From the NCBI GenBank assembly GCA_030603595.1, contig JAUVXL010000007.1, forward strand, positions 1 to 41,672: 41,672 bases of DNA. The letters run 5' to 3'. Shown one piece after another: positions 15,596 through 24,032 of this stretch. Source of the stretch: Sedimentisphaerales bacterium. GTDB taxonomy: Bacteria; Planctomycetota; Phycisphaerae; Sedimentisphaerales; Anaerobacaceae. The notes under the pieces are model-generated. The model did no database searches and was not told the origin of the DNA. It saw only the letters and a program-made list of their open reading frames with translations. The stretch's first letter is position 1; every line of letters begins with the position of its first letter. The position numbers were made by a program, and so were the translations under genes.

Positions 15596-16780
15596 ATGAA
15601 ACGCCGAGAATTCATCAAAAAAACAGCACTCGGAGCAGCAGCCTTCGCCGCCGGCCCGCTTGCTCATACCAAAGCCGATAACGCCAAGTATCGGGTCGCC
15701 GTCATCGGCAGGACCGGACGCGGCAACTACGGTCACGGGCTGGATGTGGTATGGAACGATATAGACCAAGCCCAAGTCGTGGCCGTCGCCGATGAAGACC
15801 CAAAAGGACGCGCAGCAGCAGCCAAACGCCTCAAGGCCCCCAAGGCCTATGCCGACTACCGCAAAATGCTAAAAGAGCAGCGCCCGCAAATCGTTAGCGT
15901 CGCCCCGCGATGGCTGGATTGTAATCGCGATATGGTCCTGGCCTGCGCAGAGGCCGGCTCGCACGTCTTCCTTGAAAAACCGATCTGCCAGGACCTCGAG
16001 CAAGCCGACGAGATGATAGCCGCCCTCGAAAAACGCAACCTCAAATGTGCCATCGCCCATCAAACCCGCTACAGCCCCGCCCTGAAATATGTGCAGCAAG
16101 CAATCGCAGCCGGCGCCCTCGGCGAAATAGTCGAGCTCCGAGGACGAGGCAAAGAGGACCGTCGCGCAGGCGGCGAGGACCTCATGGTATTGGGAACGCA
16201 CGTCATGGACCTGATGCGAATCTTCGGCGGCGATGCAAGATCATGCTTCGCAGAAGTCAGAGACAACGGAAACCTCGTCACCAAAAACGAAGTACGCGAT
16301 GGGGCCGAGGGCATAGGCCCGCTCGCAGGGGATGAGATCCATGCAATGTACGGCTTCAACGGAAAAATAATGGGCTATTTCTCGACCCACCGCGCCAAAG
16401 AAGGAGCCGCAAAACGCTTCGGCCTCCAAATCTTCGGTACGAAGGGGATATTGACAATGACAGCCGGCGCCGTACCAGAAATATGGTTCGTAGAAGACCC
16501 ATCCTGGCAGCCCGGCCGAACCAAAGCCAAATGGAAAAGAATATCGAGCAATGGAATTGACAAAGACGAAACCCTCAGCGACTCAGGCCACCATTTCGGC
16601 AATCGCCTAATCGCCCTCGACCTAATCAAAGCAATAGAAACAAACACCCAACCCAAAGGCAGCATCCACGACGGCCGAGCAGCACTCGAAATGATACTCG
16701 CAACATACGAATCCCACAGACTAAAACGCAAAGTCCAACTACCCCTAAAAAACCGAAAACACCCCCTGACAATGCTCTAA
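15596..16780 (+). CDS. Gfo/Idh/MocA-family oxidoreductase with Tat signal
   Basis: The N-terminus MKRREFIKKTALGAAAFAAG is a twin-arginine signal, so this NAD(P)-dependent enzyme is exported folded with its cofactor. The Rossmann motif VAVIGRTGRGNYG starts near residue 34, the catalytic EKP lysine is Lys128 in FLEKPICQD, and His202 in GTHVMDLM is the second conserved position. Such Tat-exported members are frequent in planctomycetes beside polysaccharide lyases and sulfatases, but their substrates are rarely known. AAGGAG at 15583-15588 with a 7-base spacer fixes the start; a longer frame from 15473 only extends into the lyase gene. The TAA of the lyase overlaps this ribosome site. Likely role: oxidation of a sugar released by the lyase, which is inference. 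Confidence 0.92.
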   Translation: MKRREFIKKTALGAAAFAAGPLAHTKADNAKYRVAVIGRTGRGNYGHGLDVVWNDIDQAQVVAVADEDPKGRAAAAKRLKAPKAYADYRKMLKEQRPQIVSVAPRWLDCNRDMVLACAEAGSHVFLEKPICQDLEQADEMIAALEKRNLKCAIAHQTRYSPALKYVQQAIAAGALGEIVELRGRGKEDRRAGGEDLMVLGTHVMDLMRIFGGDARSCFAEVRDNGNLVTKNEVRDGAEGIGPLAGDEIHAMYGFNGKIMGYFSTHRAKEGAAKRFGLQIFGTKGILTMTAGAVPEIWFVEDPSWQPGRTKAKWKRISSNGIDKDETLSDSGHHFGNRLIALDLIKAIETNTQPKGSIHDGRAALEMILATYESHRLKRKVQLPLKNRKHPLTML

Positions 16781-16831
16781 CTGGCCTTCAGAAACCACAA
16801 ATCTCAGCAAATACGAATTACCCCCCGCATT

Positions 16832-17035
16832 GTCATTGCGAGCAACTAACCGCATTCTAAGCAGGCACGCAAAAAGAACGCGAACAGTTGTCATTGCGAG
16901 CACCAGACCTGATTCTCAGGAGGCACGCAAGAGAAAATGATAGTCATTGCGAGGAGGCCGTAGGCCGACGTGGCAATCTCCTCCCATGCGCATCAGGAGA
17001 ACCGTTCATTTTCTTAGGAGGAGCGAAGCGATGAA
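16832..17035. repeat. Second cluster of GTCATTGCGAG repeats
   Basis: Units start at 16832, 16890 and 16943, 58 and 53 bases apart, with GAGCACCAGACCTGATTCTC and GGAGGCACGCAA elements like those of the 9572-9860 cluster. The last unit reads GAGGAGGCCGTAGGCC and GACGTGGCAATCTCC and ends near GGAGGAGCGAAGCGATG. No gene is present. Confidence 0.8.
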
Positions 17036-17040
17036 GCAAT

Positions 17041-17145
17041 ACCCCCCCCCCTCTCCCGCCCGGAAGCCCCCAGGTTCATCCTGGGGCCCATCCCCCAACC
17101 ACAAAACCCCAACCATTTCCCCAAACGGGGGAAACGGGGTCAGGA
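17041..17145. repeat. Low-complexity C-rich segment with short hairpins
   Basis: A run of ten C follows the repeat cluster, then CCCCAGG-TTCAT-CCTGGGG and TTTCCCC-AAAC-GGGGGAAA hairpins. A homopolymer of this length can slip in replication, but no reading frame depends on it. I see no gene between 16781 and 17304. Confidence 0.6.
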
Positions 17146-17304
17146 GCCTTTTTTGTGTCGGCCGCGATCTTGCAGAGTCGGACGGCAACCCCTAAGGATT
17201 GACACACGTTTTTTCAGCTTTTCCCCTTTAATCCGTCCTAAACCCATCCTGATCTCCTGACACCCCGATCCCATCTTCCATTCTCCGTCCTTAAAACCAC
17301 CGAG

Positions 17305-17430
17305 TCAGGTTCGCACATGAGCCAACGAAGTTGGCTCGTGCACTCGGCTTTGGGCTGTGATGAAGCTCGCTTCAAGAGCAGACCAACGTCGAGTGCACAT
17401 TACCGCCCCAAGGGCGGTGTGCGAACCTGA
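17305..17430. repeat. Cloverleaf-like foldback element of 126 bases
   Basis: A perfect 13-base outer stem, TCAGGTTCGCACA at 17305-17317 with 17418-17430, encloses three arms. Arm 1 is GAGCCAAC-GAA-GTTGGCTC (17319-17337). Arm 2 is GTGCACTCG at 17338-17346 with its perfect complement at 17390-17398, continued by TTGGGCTG/CAGACCAA with one mismatch and a GAAG/CTTC tip. Arm 3 is CCGCCC-CAA-GGGCGG (17403-17417). Nearly every base is paired. It could be a structured RNA, a non-autonomous mobile element or a recombination site. The 60-codon frame across it is not a gene. Confidence 0.7.
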
Positions 17431-17513
17431 CGGCCGAACCCAAGAAAACCCCAAACTTGTGCCCGCGAAAGCGGGTATCAGTATCAATATCTGTCACTGA
17501 AAACAGAATTCAC

Positions 17514-17542
17514 TTGACATCTAACTCACAATATGGTACAAT
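17514..17542 (+). promoter_or_regulatory. Sigma-70 promoter of the repeat-associated gene
   Basis: TTGACA at 17514-17519 and TACAAT at 17537-17542 are 17 bases apart. A matching arrangement, also embedded in ATTCACTTGACA, occurs at 34437-34465. It would drive the gene at 17585. Confidence 0.75.
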
Positions 17543-17584
17543 GCATATTTAACTAATGAAAATACGCAATTAGGAGGCTAAAAT

Positions 17585-18679
17585 ATGGCTACTCAACCCC
17601 AAATCCACGCAAATCGTCAAAACGCTCAGAAATCAACAGGCCCAAGAACCCAAAAAGGCAAAGAAATTGTAGCACAAAATGCCCTAAAGCACGGCCTATC
17701 CGCCCGCCACGACGTGGTAATTACCGAAAACCAGGAAGATTTCGACCTCCACCGCGATTCCCTCCTCGACGAACTCGCCCCCCAAGGCCCCATGGAATCT
17801 ATGCTGGCCGACCGCATCGTAAGCCTCTCATGGCGACTAAAACGAGCCGACCTAATCCAAAACCAGACATTCGACGCAATGCACGAAAAAAACACAACCA
17901 ACCCCCTGGCCAACCTAACCAAATCCTTCGGCCTAAAAGCTTTAGCAACCCCCCAGCCCTCGAACCCCGACCTAACCCTCGGCCGAATAGCACTAAAAGA
18001 CTTCGCAAACGCAAGAGTCTTAGACCGCCTACTAATGTACGAAAGAAGAATAGAAAACAGCCTGCAAAAGACAATCATAGAACTACAAAGACTAACCCTA
18101 ATAAGAAGCCTCGAACCTAACAAATCACCCACAAATCACCCACAACAAACCAAATCACCCAAACCCAAGACAACATACGCGTGCCTCGATGGGAACATCC
18201 CACATCCGCCACCCACCCCGTTTAGCCGTCGTCGGCACGACGACGCACCAACCCCAAATTTAACCCCCCGCCCAGAAGGATCCCGCCACGAACGCGAAAT
18301 CCCGACCCGTCAGGAAAGAATCCAGAATCCAGAAGCTCGAAGCGAAGCACGAATCCCGATTTATCGGGGCAGTATCCAGAAGCAAAGCCCAGATCCAGGC
18401 ACGCCGGGGACGCCCTGCATTACGAAAAACAAACCCAATCCCAAAAACCAAAAAACCACCACAACCTCTTATGTCACAAGGAGTTACACCAATACTCCGC
18501 CCCGCTCCACCCAAAAAAACAAACCCAATCAAACCCAATACTCATCTGCCTATGAGGCAGTCACACCGCAGCCCCTGGCGAAACCGGATACCCCCGCCCA
18601 CAAGACGACATACGAAATACGAAATACAAACCCAAACAAACCCACTTTCTCTACCACCGGCCTCGTCTATCGTTTATAA
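17585..18679 (+). CDS. Family protein with N-terminal NRQNAQ-STGPRT motif, C-terminal half repeat-derived
   Basis: The first 180 or so residues look like a genuine protein: HANRQNAQKSTGPRTQKGK, then QNALKHGLSA, an acidic helix, LADRIVSLSWRLKRAD and the end ERRIENSLQKTIIELQRL. I know this pattern from uncharacterised, often multicopy proteins of Acidobacteria and Planctomycetes; no function is established. After about residue 185 the frame becomes Pro/Asn/Lys/Thr-rich (KNKPNPK, KKNKPNQTQ) and runs through short palindromes such as CCCGATTTATCGGG at 18355-18368, so the 3' half is probably insertion sequence read through after loss of the original stop. The ribosome site AGGAGG with 7-base spacer and the promoter at 17514 show that it is expressed. 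A related, decayed unit lies at 34437-34985. Confidence 0.65.
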   Translation: MATQPQIHANRQNAQKSTGPRTQKGKEIVAQNALKHGLSARHDVVITENQEDFDLHRDSLLDELAPQGPMESMLADRIVSLSWRLKRADLIQNQTFDAMHEKNTTNPLANLTKSFGLKALATPQPSNPDLTLGRIALKDFANARVLDRLLMYERRIENSLQKTIIELQRLTLIRSLEPNKSPTNHPQQTKSPKPKTTYACLDGNIPHPPPTPFSRRRHDDAPTPNLTPRPEGSRHEREIPTRQERIQNPEARSEARIPIYRGSIQKQSPDPGTPGTPCITKNKPNPKNQKTTTTSYVTRSYTNTPPRSTQKNKPNQTQYSSAYEAVTPQPLAKPDTPAHKTTYEIRNTNPNKPTFSTTGLVYRL

Positions 18680-18722
18680 TCGTCGCCAAGTGCTCCTGAG
18701 AATTTGACAAGGGATTTTATAT

Positions 18723-20078
18723 ATGGCTATGACTGGTAAAGCTTATCAGAAGTGCATTAACCCCGATTGCGCGACCGAACTCGATTGCGCATCCGTAACA
18801 GGCGGGTTCAAGTGCCCTCAGTGCGGTAGTTTACTGGATGTACGCTACAATTGGGATAAAATCGAGACCCCCGACAAATTGAGCGATTTTGCCGAACGCT
18901 GGGCCGCCAGAGATAATCCGCTGAATTTCTCAGGCGTCTGGCGATTCCGCAACCTGCTCGACTTCTGCGACGACAAATACAAAGTAACCATCGGTGAGGG
19001 CCAGACTATCCTCCAGCAAAACGACGCCGTCGCCGGATATGCAGATATGCAGCCGGGCCGGCTGTACTTGCAGTACGAAGGCCTCAATCCCTCCGGGTCG
19101 TTCAAAGATAACGGGATGGCCGCGGCCTTTAGCCATGCGAAGATGGTCGGCGCCAAATCCAGCGCCTGTGCATCTACCGGCAATACGTCGGCGTCGGTGG
19201 CCCTGTACGCCCATAGCTGCGGGCTAAAATGCACCGTTTTCATCGGCTCGGGCAGAATCGCTTTCGGAAAGCTCAGCCAGGCGATGGACTACGCAGCGCA
19301 GACGATTCAGATTCGGGGCGATTTCGACGATTGCATGAAGCAGGTTCAGGATGTCTGCATAAGGCTGGGCCTGTATCTGCTCAACTCGCTCAACCCCTTC
19401 CGCCTCGAAGGCCAAAAGACCATAATGTATCGAATAATCGAGCAGTTGGGCTGGCGTGTCCCGGACTGGATTGTTGTGCCGGGCGGAAATCTCGGCAATT
19501 CCAGCGCGTTCGGCAAGGCGTTCGGCGAGCTAAAGGCCCTTGGCCTGATAGAGCGGATACCACGAATGGCGATTATCAACGCCACCGGTGCCGATACCTT
19601 GAACGACCTGGTCAATAACAAAAAACTCGTCTGGAACGCCGGCAGGGTCGATCAGTCGATTATCGACGATTATTACGCCGATTTGACGGCCCGAAATTTC
19701 TCGCCCCATACCTGCGCCTCGGCGATAGAGATATCCAGGCCGGTCAATCTGAAGAAATGCCTCCGCGCAATTGATATATGCGACGGCGTTGTCCGTGCGG
19801 TCACAGACGAGGAGATTTGCGATGCGAAGGCCGTTATAGGCGCCGACGGACTCGGCTGCGAGCCCGCCTCGGCTGCGACAATAGCGGGCTTAAGACATCT
19901 AAGGGCCGAAGGCGTTATCGCCGCCGACCAGACAGTCGCCTGCGTACTGACTGGCCATCCCCTAAAAGACCCCAACCTAACCGTCAACTATCATAAGGAA
20001 AAGCAAGGCCAATTCAGCAACCCGCCAATAGAAGCGCCGAACGATCTCGAAGAGATAATCAGACTAATCCAGTCTTAG
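18723..20078 (+). CDS. thrC: Threonine synthase
   Basis: This PLP-dependent enzyme converts O-phosphohomoserine to threonine in the cytoplasm. The 451-residue protein has an N-terminal zinc-ribbon-like segment with Cys11, Cys16, Cys31 and Cys34, as in many ThrC of this type, and the PLP lysine Lys128 in NPSGSFKDNGM. Further family words are CASTGNTSASVALYA and VVPGGNLGNSSAFGKAF (the phosphate-binding loop). Length fits. AAGGGA at 18709-18714 with an 8-base spacer supports the start. A cysteate synthase of the same fold cannot be excluded by eye, but the general-metabolism context favours ThrC. No homoserine kinase or dehydrogenase is adjacent. Confidence 0.9.
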   Translation: MAMTGKAYQKCINPDCATELDCASVTGGFKCPQCGSLLDVRYNWDKIETPDKLSDFAERWAARDNPLNFSGVWRFRNLLDFCDDKYKVTIGEGQTILQQNDAVAGYADMQPGRLYLQYEGLNPSGSFKDNGMAAAFSHAKMVGAKSSACASTGNTSASVALYAHSCGLKCTVFIGSGRIAFGKLSQAMDYAAQTIQIRGDFDDCMKQVQDVCIRLGLYLLNSLNPFRLEGQKTIMYRIIEQLGWRVPDWIVVPGGNLGNSSAFGKAFGELKALGLIERIPRMAIINATGADTLNDLVNNKKLVWNAGRVDQSIIDDYYADLTARNFSPHTCASAIEISRPVNLKKCLRAIDICDGVVRAVTDEEICDAKAVIGADGLGCEPASAATIAGLRHLRAEGVIAADQTVACVLTGHPLKDPNLTVNYHKEKQGQFSNPPIEAPNDLEEIIRLIQS

Positions 20079-20129
20079 CCCTCTCTTAGCTCTTTCACAA
20101 AATAATAAAGTTAATCCAGCCTTAGCCTT

Positions 20130-20933
20130 CTAATAATGATTCCGCAGTATTCGCCGGCTGCCGAGGACTTCGGCCCGTTTGCGAATACTGCCAAGGATGG
20201 CATCTTTGCCGCCCGCCCAGCCGTCATCGGTATATGTGGCGACCAGCAGGTCTTTGTGCTCGGCGTCGAAGTAATCGCTCGACATGCTCCAGTACAGCGC
20301 GCCCATATCCCTTATCTTCTTGTTCGGGTCTTTAACGTTTCGCAGCATTCTATGCAAGTCGATAACGCTCAAACGGCAATCATCTTCAAGGCTCTCTTCA
20401 TCGATAAAAATGTGCCATATATACAGGTCCTGCAGAGATATATTCGCCTGGTGCGCCTTGCGGGCTAATTTTGCCATTGCGATTATTATTCCGTCTTGCC
20501 GTGGCCGTTCGAGCGCATGCCATTTCTTTATGACGAAATCCAGCAGGCACGTCGATTTCAACTGCTCGGTTATGACAAAGGATTTTCTCTCCAGCCCGCA
20601 TATCGTTCGCTTGCCCATACACACCGGCTTGTACGTATCGATACCGTTTTCAAAAAGCAGATTCGCATTGCTCCATTCGACGCCCGCCTGCGAAGTGAGC
20701 CTGCCGAAATTGCACCGAGCGCTGAGCATATCCTTGAGATGAGGCTTCTCAAACCGTTTTATGTAAAACACCTTTGCATCGGCCCCTTCGCCGAAGGTCA
20801 GCCGATAGACATTTCTGCGCTCGTTCTTACCGATCTTGGTCCCGCCGGGATAGTCATAGAAATCGCCGAACGATTCCAGACCGACCCCGCCAAAAAACTC
20901 CCGCCACGACTCTGCAAATATTATTCTTTCCAC
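20130..20933 (-). CDS. Kdo / WaaP-like lipopolysaccharide kinase
   Basis: The protein of 267 residues belongs to the Kdo kinase/InaA/WaaP group of eukaryotic-like small-molecule kinases that phosphorylate the inner core of lipopolysaccharide. Visible are a Gly-rich start, RRNVYRLTF, the ATP-binding Lys in VFYIKRFEKP, the catalytic DLYIWHIFID and the metal-binding VIDLHRML. The start codon is GTG with a weak GAGAG upstream. It converges on threonine synthase without shared function. This implies an outer membrane with lipid A in this organism, consistent with a Gram-negative planctomycete. Confidence in the exact substrate is low. Confidence 0.82.
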   Translation of the reverse strand: MERIIFAESWREFFGGVGLESFGDFYDYPGGTKIGKNERRNVYRLTFGEGADAKVFYIKRFEKPHLKDMLSARCNFGRLTSQAGVEWSNANLLFENGIDTYKPVCMGKRTICGLERKSFVITEQLKSTCLLDFVIKKWHALERPRQDGIIIAMAKLARKAHQANISLQDLYIWHIFIDEESLEDDCRLSVIDLHRMLRNVKDPNKKIRDMGALYWSMSSDYFDAEHKDLLVATYTDDGWAGGKDAILGSIRKRAEVLGSRRILRNHY

Positions 20934-21293
20934 TCAATCAGCTCTCTTGAAAAATCGGCGATTATCTGCGACGTCCATGGATTGTGTATTCATCGACACA
21001 GTGTAAGCAGGCCTTGCGGGCAGGTCAATTAGATTCCTCGCAATCAAAGGCTGGTCCGCAAAGTCGTTAAGCAGTCTATGGACCTACGCCTCCGCACCGG
21101 CCGGCGCGCGCTCATCTTAACTTTTCAAAGAGCTAATGTGGGGTTAATCCGCGATTATAAACAATGTGGAAAACAACTGCGGATTCTTTGAATGAAGCTA
21201 TTTTTCCCGGCTGCTTGCCTTTTTCTTTTGCAGCAGGATTAGGCCAAATCCCAGCATTTTAAGTCGCTGACTTTTTGTAGAACCAGAATATTC
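20934..21293. other. Gene-free stretch
   Basis: I see no reading frame with family signature or ribosome site in these 360 bases between the kinase and the small membrane protein gene. The last part is rich in A and T. Confidence 0.5.
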
Positions 21294-21321
21294 TTGCTAA
21301 CACATTGAGAATTTGTATAAT
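21294..21321 (+). promoter_or_regulatory. Possible sigma-70 promoter of the small membrane protein gene
   Basis: TTGCTA at 21294-21299 and a perfect TATAAT at 21316-21321 are 16 bases apart. The leader to the ATG at 21400 would be about 72 bases. The -35 box is weak. Confidence 0.4.
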
Positions 21322-21399
21322 TATATCGGATAGCATAGGTGGCTTGGCAAATCAAACATCTCGTTGCAAAAGAACGGTTCACAATAAGGAGTTTGAAAA

Positions 21400-21651
21400 A
21401 TGAAAGACCTCGGAAAAGACAAAATTGAATTGCGCAGTAACTTAAAAAGGACAATTGCAATTGGAATAATTATTCTTATCATGGTTTTCTATTTATTGCT
21501 TTCAGGTGTACTCGAAGTACCTATGATGCTAATACTAACCATGATTCTATTTGCCACTACATGGGTAATTATGTATATCGACTATTGCCTACTTAAGCTT
21601 AAGATTGAAATAATGGAAGAGCTATCAAAAGAAAATGAAACGAACAAATAG
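21400..21651 (+). CDS. Small membrane protein, two helices
   Basis: The 83-residue protein has a charged start, two adjacent membrane helices (about 18-37, IAIGIIILIMVFYLLLSGVL, and about 40-60) and an acidic coiled end (LKIEIMEELSKENETNK). AAGGAG about eight bases before the ATG shows that it is a real gene. Base composition is more A+T-rich than its neighbours. I do not recognise a family. Confidence 0.65.
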   Translation: MKDLGKDKIELRSNLKRTIAIGIIILIMVFYLLLSGVLEVPMMLILTMILFATTWVIMYIDYCLLKLKIEIMEELSKENETNK

Positions 21652-21868
21652 AATAAGAGTTGAATCTGTTACAGATACTGCAAGTATCACAATTTAATAT
21701 AGAAGTTAAGTCACAATACAATCCTACTATATGATAGATTTGCAATCTAGCTACCGAAAGCTAAACAAGCAAGATAGGAAGCCTGGGCTAACAGCCAAGA
21801 GGCAATGGCGCTAGCTAATTGAGTAACAGCGCTCATAAGGTTGCTGTGTGCCGTATTCAGAGCAATTG

Positions 21869-22243
21869 TTAGCAAGTTAACTTAGCCTCCAAATCAAATA
21901 TCTCTTGTCCCAGCCTGGAAAGAGCTTCAAGCATCCATGGTTCTACAGCTGCTCCCAGTTCCGTAATGGCCTCTAGCATTTTTTGACGCTGTTCCCTTTT
22001 CACTCCTAAATTAGTTCGTGCGGCATTTAGGTGGCCCAATATGGTATTGTAGTCATCAAGACGTTGCTTATAATTTTCTGCTGCTTCATTCAGATCACTT
22101 TTTGCCTCGGCAAGGTCACTTTTTTCGGCGCTACAATCCGCCGGTGGACACGCCCGTACAGTAGTAACGAGAGCGGATAAGCACATCACCATTAGTATGA
22201 AGCAAACTTTAGGTTTATGAAATAAGCTCCTCAGATCCTTCAT
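21869..22243 (-). CDS. Exported coiled-coil protein of unknown function
   Basis: The 124-residue product has a signal peptide (KVCFILMVMCLSALVTTVRA) and then an almost wholly helical, charged body with two Cys near its start (CPPADCSAEK) and one at the very end. The heptad pattern (EAKSDLNEAAENYKQRLDDY) predicts a coiled coil. AAGGGA before the ATG supports translation. It is the last of three minus-strand genes for exported proteins, 64 bases after the repeat protein, and probably shares their transcript. Function is unknown. Confidence 0.65.
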   Translation of the reverse strand: MKDLRSLFHKPKVCFILMVMCLSALVTTVRACPPADCSAEKSDLAEAKSDLNEAAENYKQRLDDYNTILGHLNAARTNLGVKREQRQKMLEAITELGAAVEPWMLEALSRLGQEIFDLEAKLTC

Positions 22244-22307
22244 TTGTACATTCCCTTTTTATCAGATTTTCCTTGATTATCGCGAATGCTTTTTCGGGTT
22301 TTCCTAG

Positions 22308-23951
22308 TTATTCATCATCAAGTGTAAAATCATTACCACTATTTTCATTAGGAACAGTCGCAACAATATTGTTAAGAGTTTCCAGTTCATAACCAGACGC
22401 ATGGGCATGAACCGTATATGTACCTGCCTGAAGTAACGTCAGTGAGTAATTTCCACTGCTGTCGCTAAAGGTATATCCTGAACTCACGCCATCACTACCA
22501 CCTATAACCACAGCACCTTCTATTGGTGTTTCGCCATCTGATTCATAAACTGTACCAGAGATAGTCCCGCCGGAAGTTCCAAGCGTAAAATCCTTGCCCG
22601 AAGTGGTTTGGCTAGCCGTAACTGATACACCAGTTTGGGAATCAGAAACGTAATTGTCAGCTTGCACGAAAATTGTATATGTCCCACTACGCAAATGACT
22701 GATGGTGTAGTTGCCACTGGAGTCCGTTGTTGTAGGAATAAACGCTACGCTTGGGTCATCCTTTGCATCATCTGGCTCTATGGCTACAACGAAAGCTCCC
22801 TCAATAGCTTCCTGGGAAGAATTCGTTATCGTGCCACTTATTTTGCCATCTGATGTAAGAGTAAAGTCCTGATTTGACGTTTCCTGGTTTGAAACAACGT
22901 TTACATTTATAATTTTGCTTGCCACATAGTTATTGCTATTAGGGTCAACAGTTACTTCATAAGTTCCAACAGAGAGCCTTTCAATTTTATAATCTCCGCT
23001 AGAATCGCTGATGTCCTGATAGATTTTGCCATCTTTTACAGCGGTCAGGATAGCTCCCTGAATAGCACTCTGACTTGAATTAGTAACCGTGCCTGATATG
23101 GAACCTCCCGATGCGGATAAACTCTTCGTTGTGGTCTGCCCATCTGTTACAGATACACTGCTTTCTTCTACCAATAACCCTGCATCACTTCGAACTTCGA
23201 TAGTGTAAGTGGCTGTGGCAAGGCCTGCTAATTCATAATCGCCACTTGAATCAGTACTATCGACACTCACAATATTGCCACTGGAATCTATAGCTGTAAC
23301 AACCGCATCTTGTATAGCGGTGCTTTGATCCGATTCAGTAATTTTCCCTGAAATATTCCCATTTACTCCAGTTAAATCGACATCGGAGGTTGTTTCTCCC
23401 GACGTAACCTCGATGTTTTCAACTGATGAAAATGTATAATAAGGCTTCTGTGCTTCAACTGTATAATCTCCATCGGGTAAATTGCCGATAGAATAATTGC
23501 CGTTTTCATTTGTAATGGCACATGTCGAGAGGCCCGAAGTATGATAGGCTATTACAACGACACCATCGATCGGAGTAGTTTGGTTTGATCTTGTCAACTT
23601 ACCTGTTATTATCCCTTCAGCAGCAAGGTTTGTTACGTTCTGGGTAGTGTCGTTATCGTCGATGACAACTACATTAGTTTCGATTCGGTATTCGTAACCA
23701 TCTGCCAGTATGTGTATCTCGTAAGTGCCAGCTTCCAATCCGGTGATAGAGTATGTACCGTCGGCAGCAGAAGTAGCGGAGTCTTGAAGATCACCATCTA
23801 AGAATGCCATTACAAAAGCGTCAGAGACATTTTGGGAACCGGTATCGGTTAAAGTTCCGCTTATAGAGCCAATAGCATAAGATTCTACACATATAGAAAA
23901 TATTAGGGATATTCCGAATACCAAAGAGCGTATATCTTTTAACTTTTTCAT
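22308..23951 (-). CDS. Exported protein with six carboxypeptidase-regulatory-like repeats
   Basis: A signal peptide (MKKLKDIRSLVFGISLIFSI) leads to six domains of about 80-90 residues, each starting with a GxISGT/K strand (SISGTLTD, IITGKLTR, NISGKITE, SISGTVTN, KISGTITN, TISGTVYE) and containing a GxYxIxxLxxGTY hairpin. This is the CarboxypepD_reg / Cna-B-like beta-sandwich, used as spacer or adhesive stalk on the cell surface. There is no catalytic domain and no C-terminal anchor that I can recognise. GAGGAAG stands before the ATG. It follows the TPR protein gene by 81 bases, so the two are likely cotranscribed. Confidence 0.85.
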   Translation of the reverse strand: MKKLKDIRSLVFGISLIFSICVESYAIGSISGTLTDTGSQNVSDAFVMAFLDGDLQDSATSAADGTYSITGLEAGTYEIHILADGYEYRIETNVVVIDDNDTTQNVTNLAAEGIITGKLTRSNQTTPIDGVVVIAYHTSGLSTCAITNENGNYSIGNLPDGDYTVEAQKPYYTFSSVENIEVTSGETTSDVDLTGVNGNISGKITESDQSTAIQDAVVTAIDSSGNIVSVDSTDSSGDYELAGLATATYTIEVRSDAGLLVEESSVSVTDGQTTTKSLSASGGSISGTVTNSSQSAIQGAILTAVKDGKIYQDISDSSGDYKIERLSVGTYEVTVDPNSNNYVASKIINVNVVSNQETSNQDFTLTSDGKISGTITNSSQEAIEGAFVVAIEPDDAKDDPSVAFIPTTTDSSGNYTISHLRSGTYTIFVQADNYVSDSQTGVSVTASQTTSGKDFTLGTSGGTISGTVYESDGETPIEGAVVIGGSDGVSSGYTFSDSSGNYSLTLLQAGTYTVHAHASGYELETLNNIVATVPNENSGNDFTLDDE

Positions 23952-24032
23952 GATAACTTCCTCTTATTAATTGGTTTTATTTGTCATTATTTGTGGTTGT
24001 GTCTTAGTTGTGTCTTATCTGGTTATGTGTCC

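Noticed and set aside
17305-17487. A 60-codon minus-strand frame over the cloverleaf element
   Set aside because: It is a translation of the foldback and adjacent repeat; the pairing explains the sequence better than coding.
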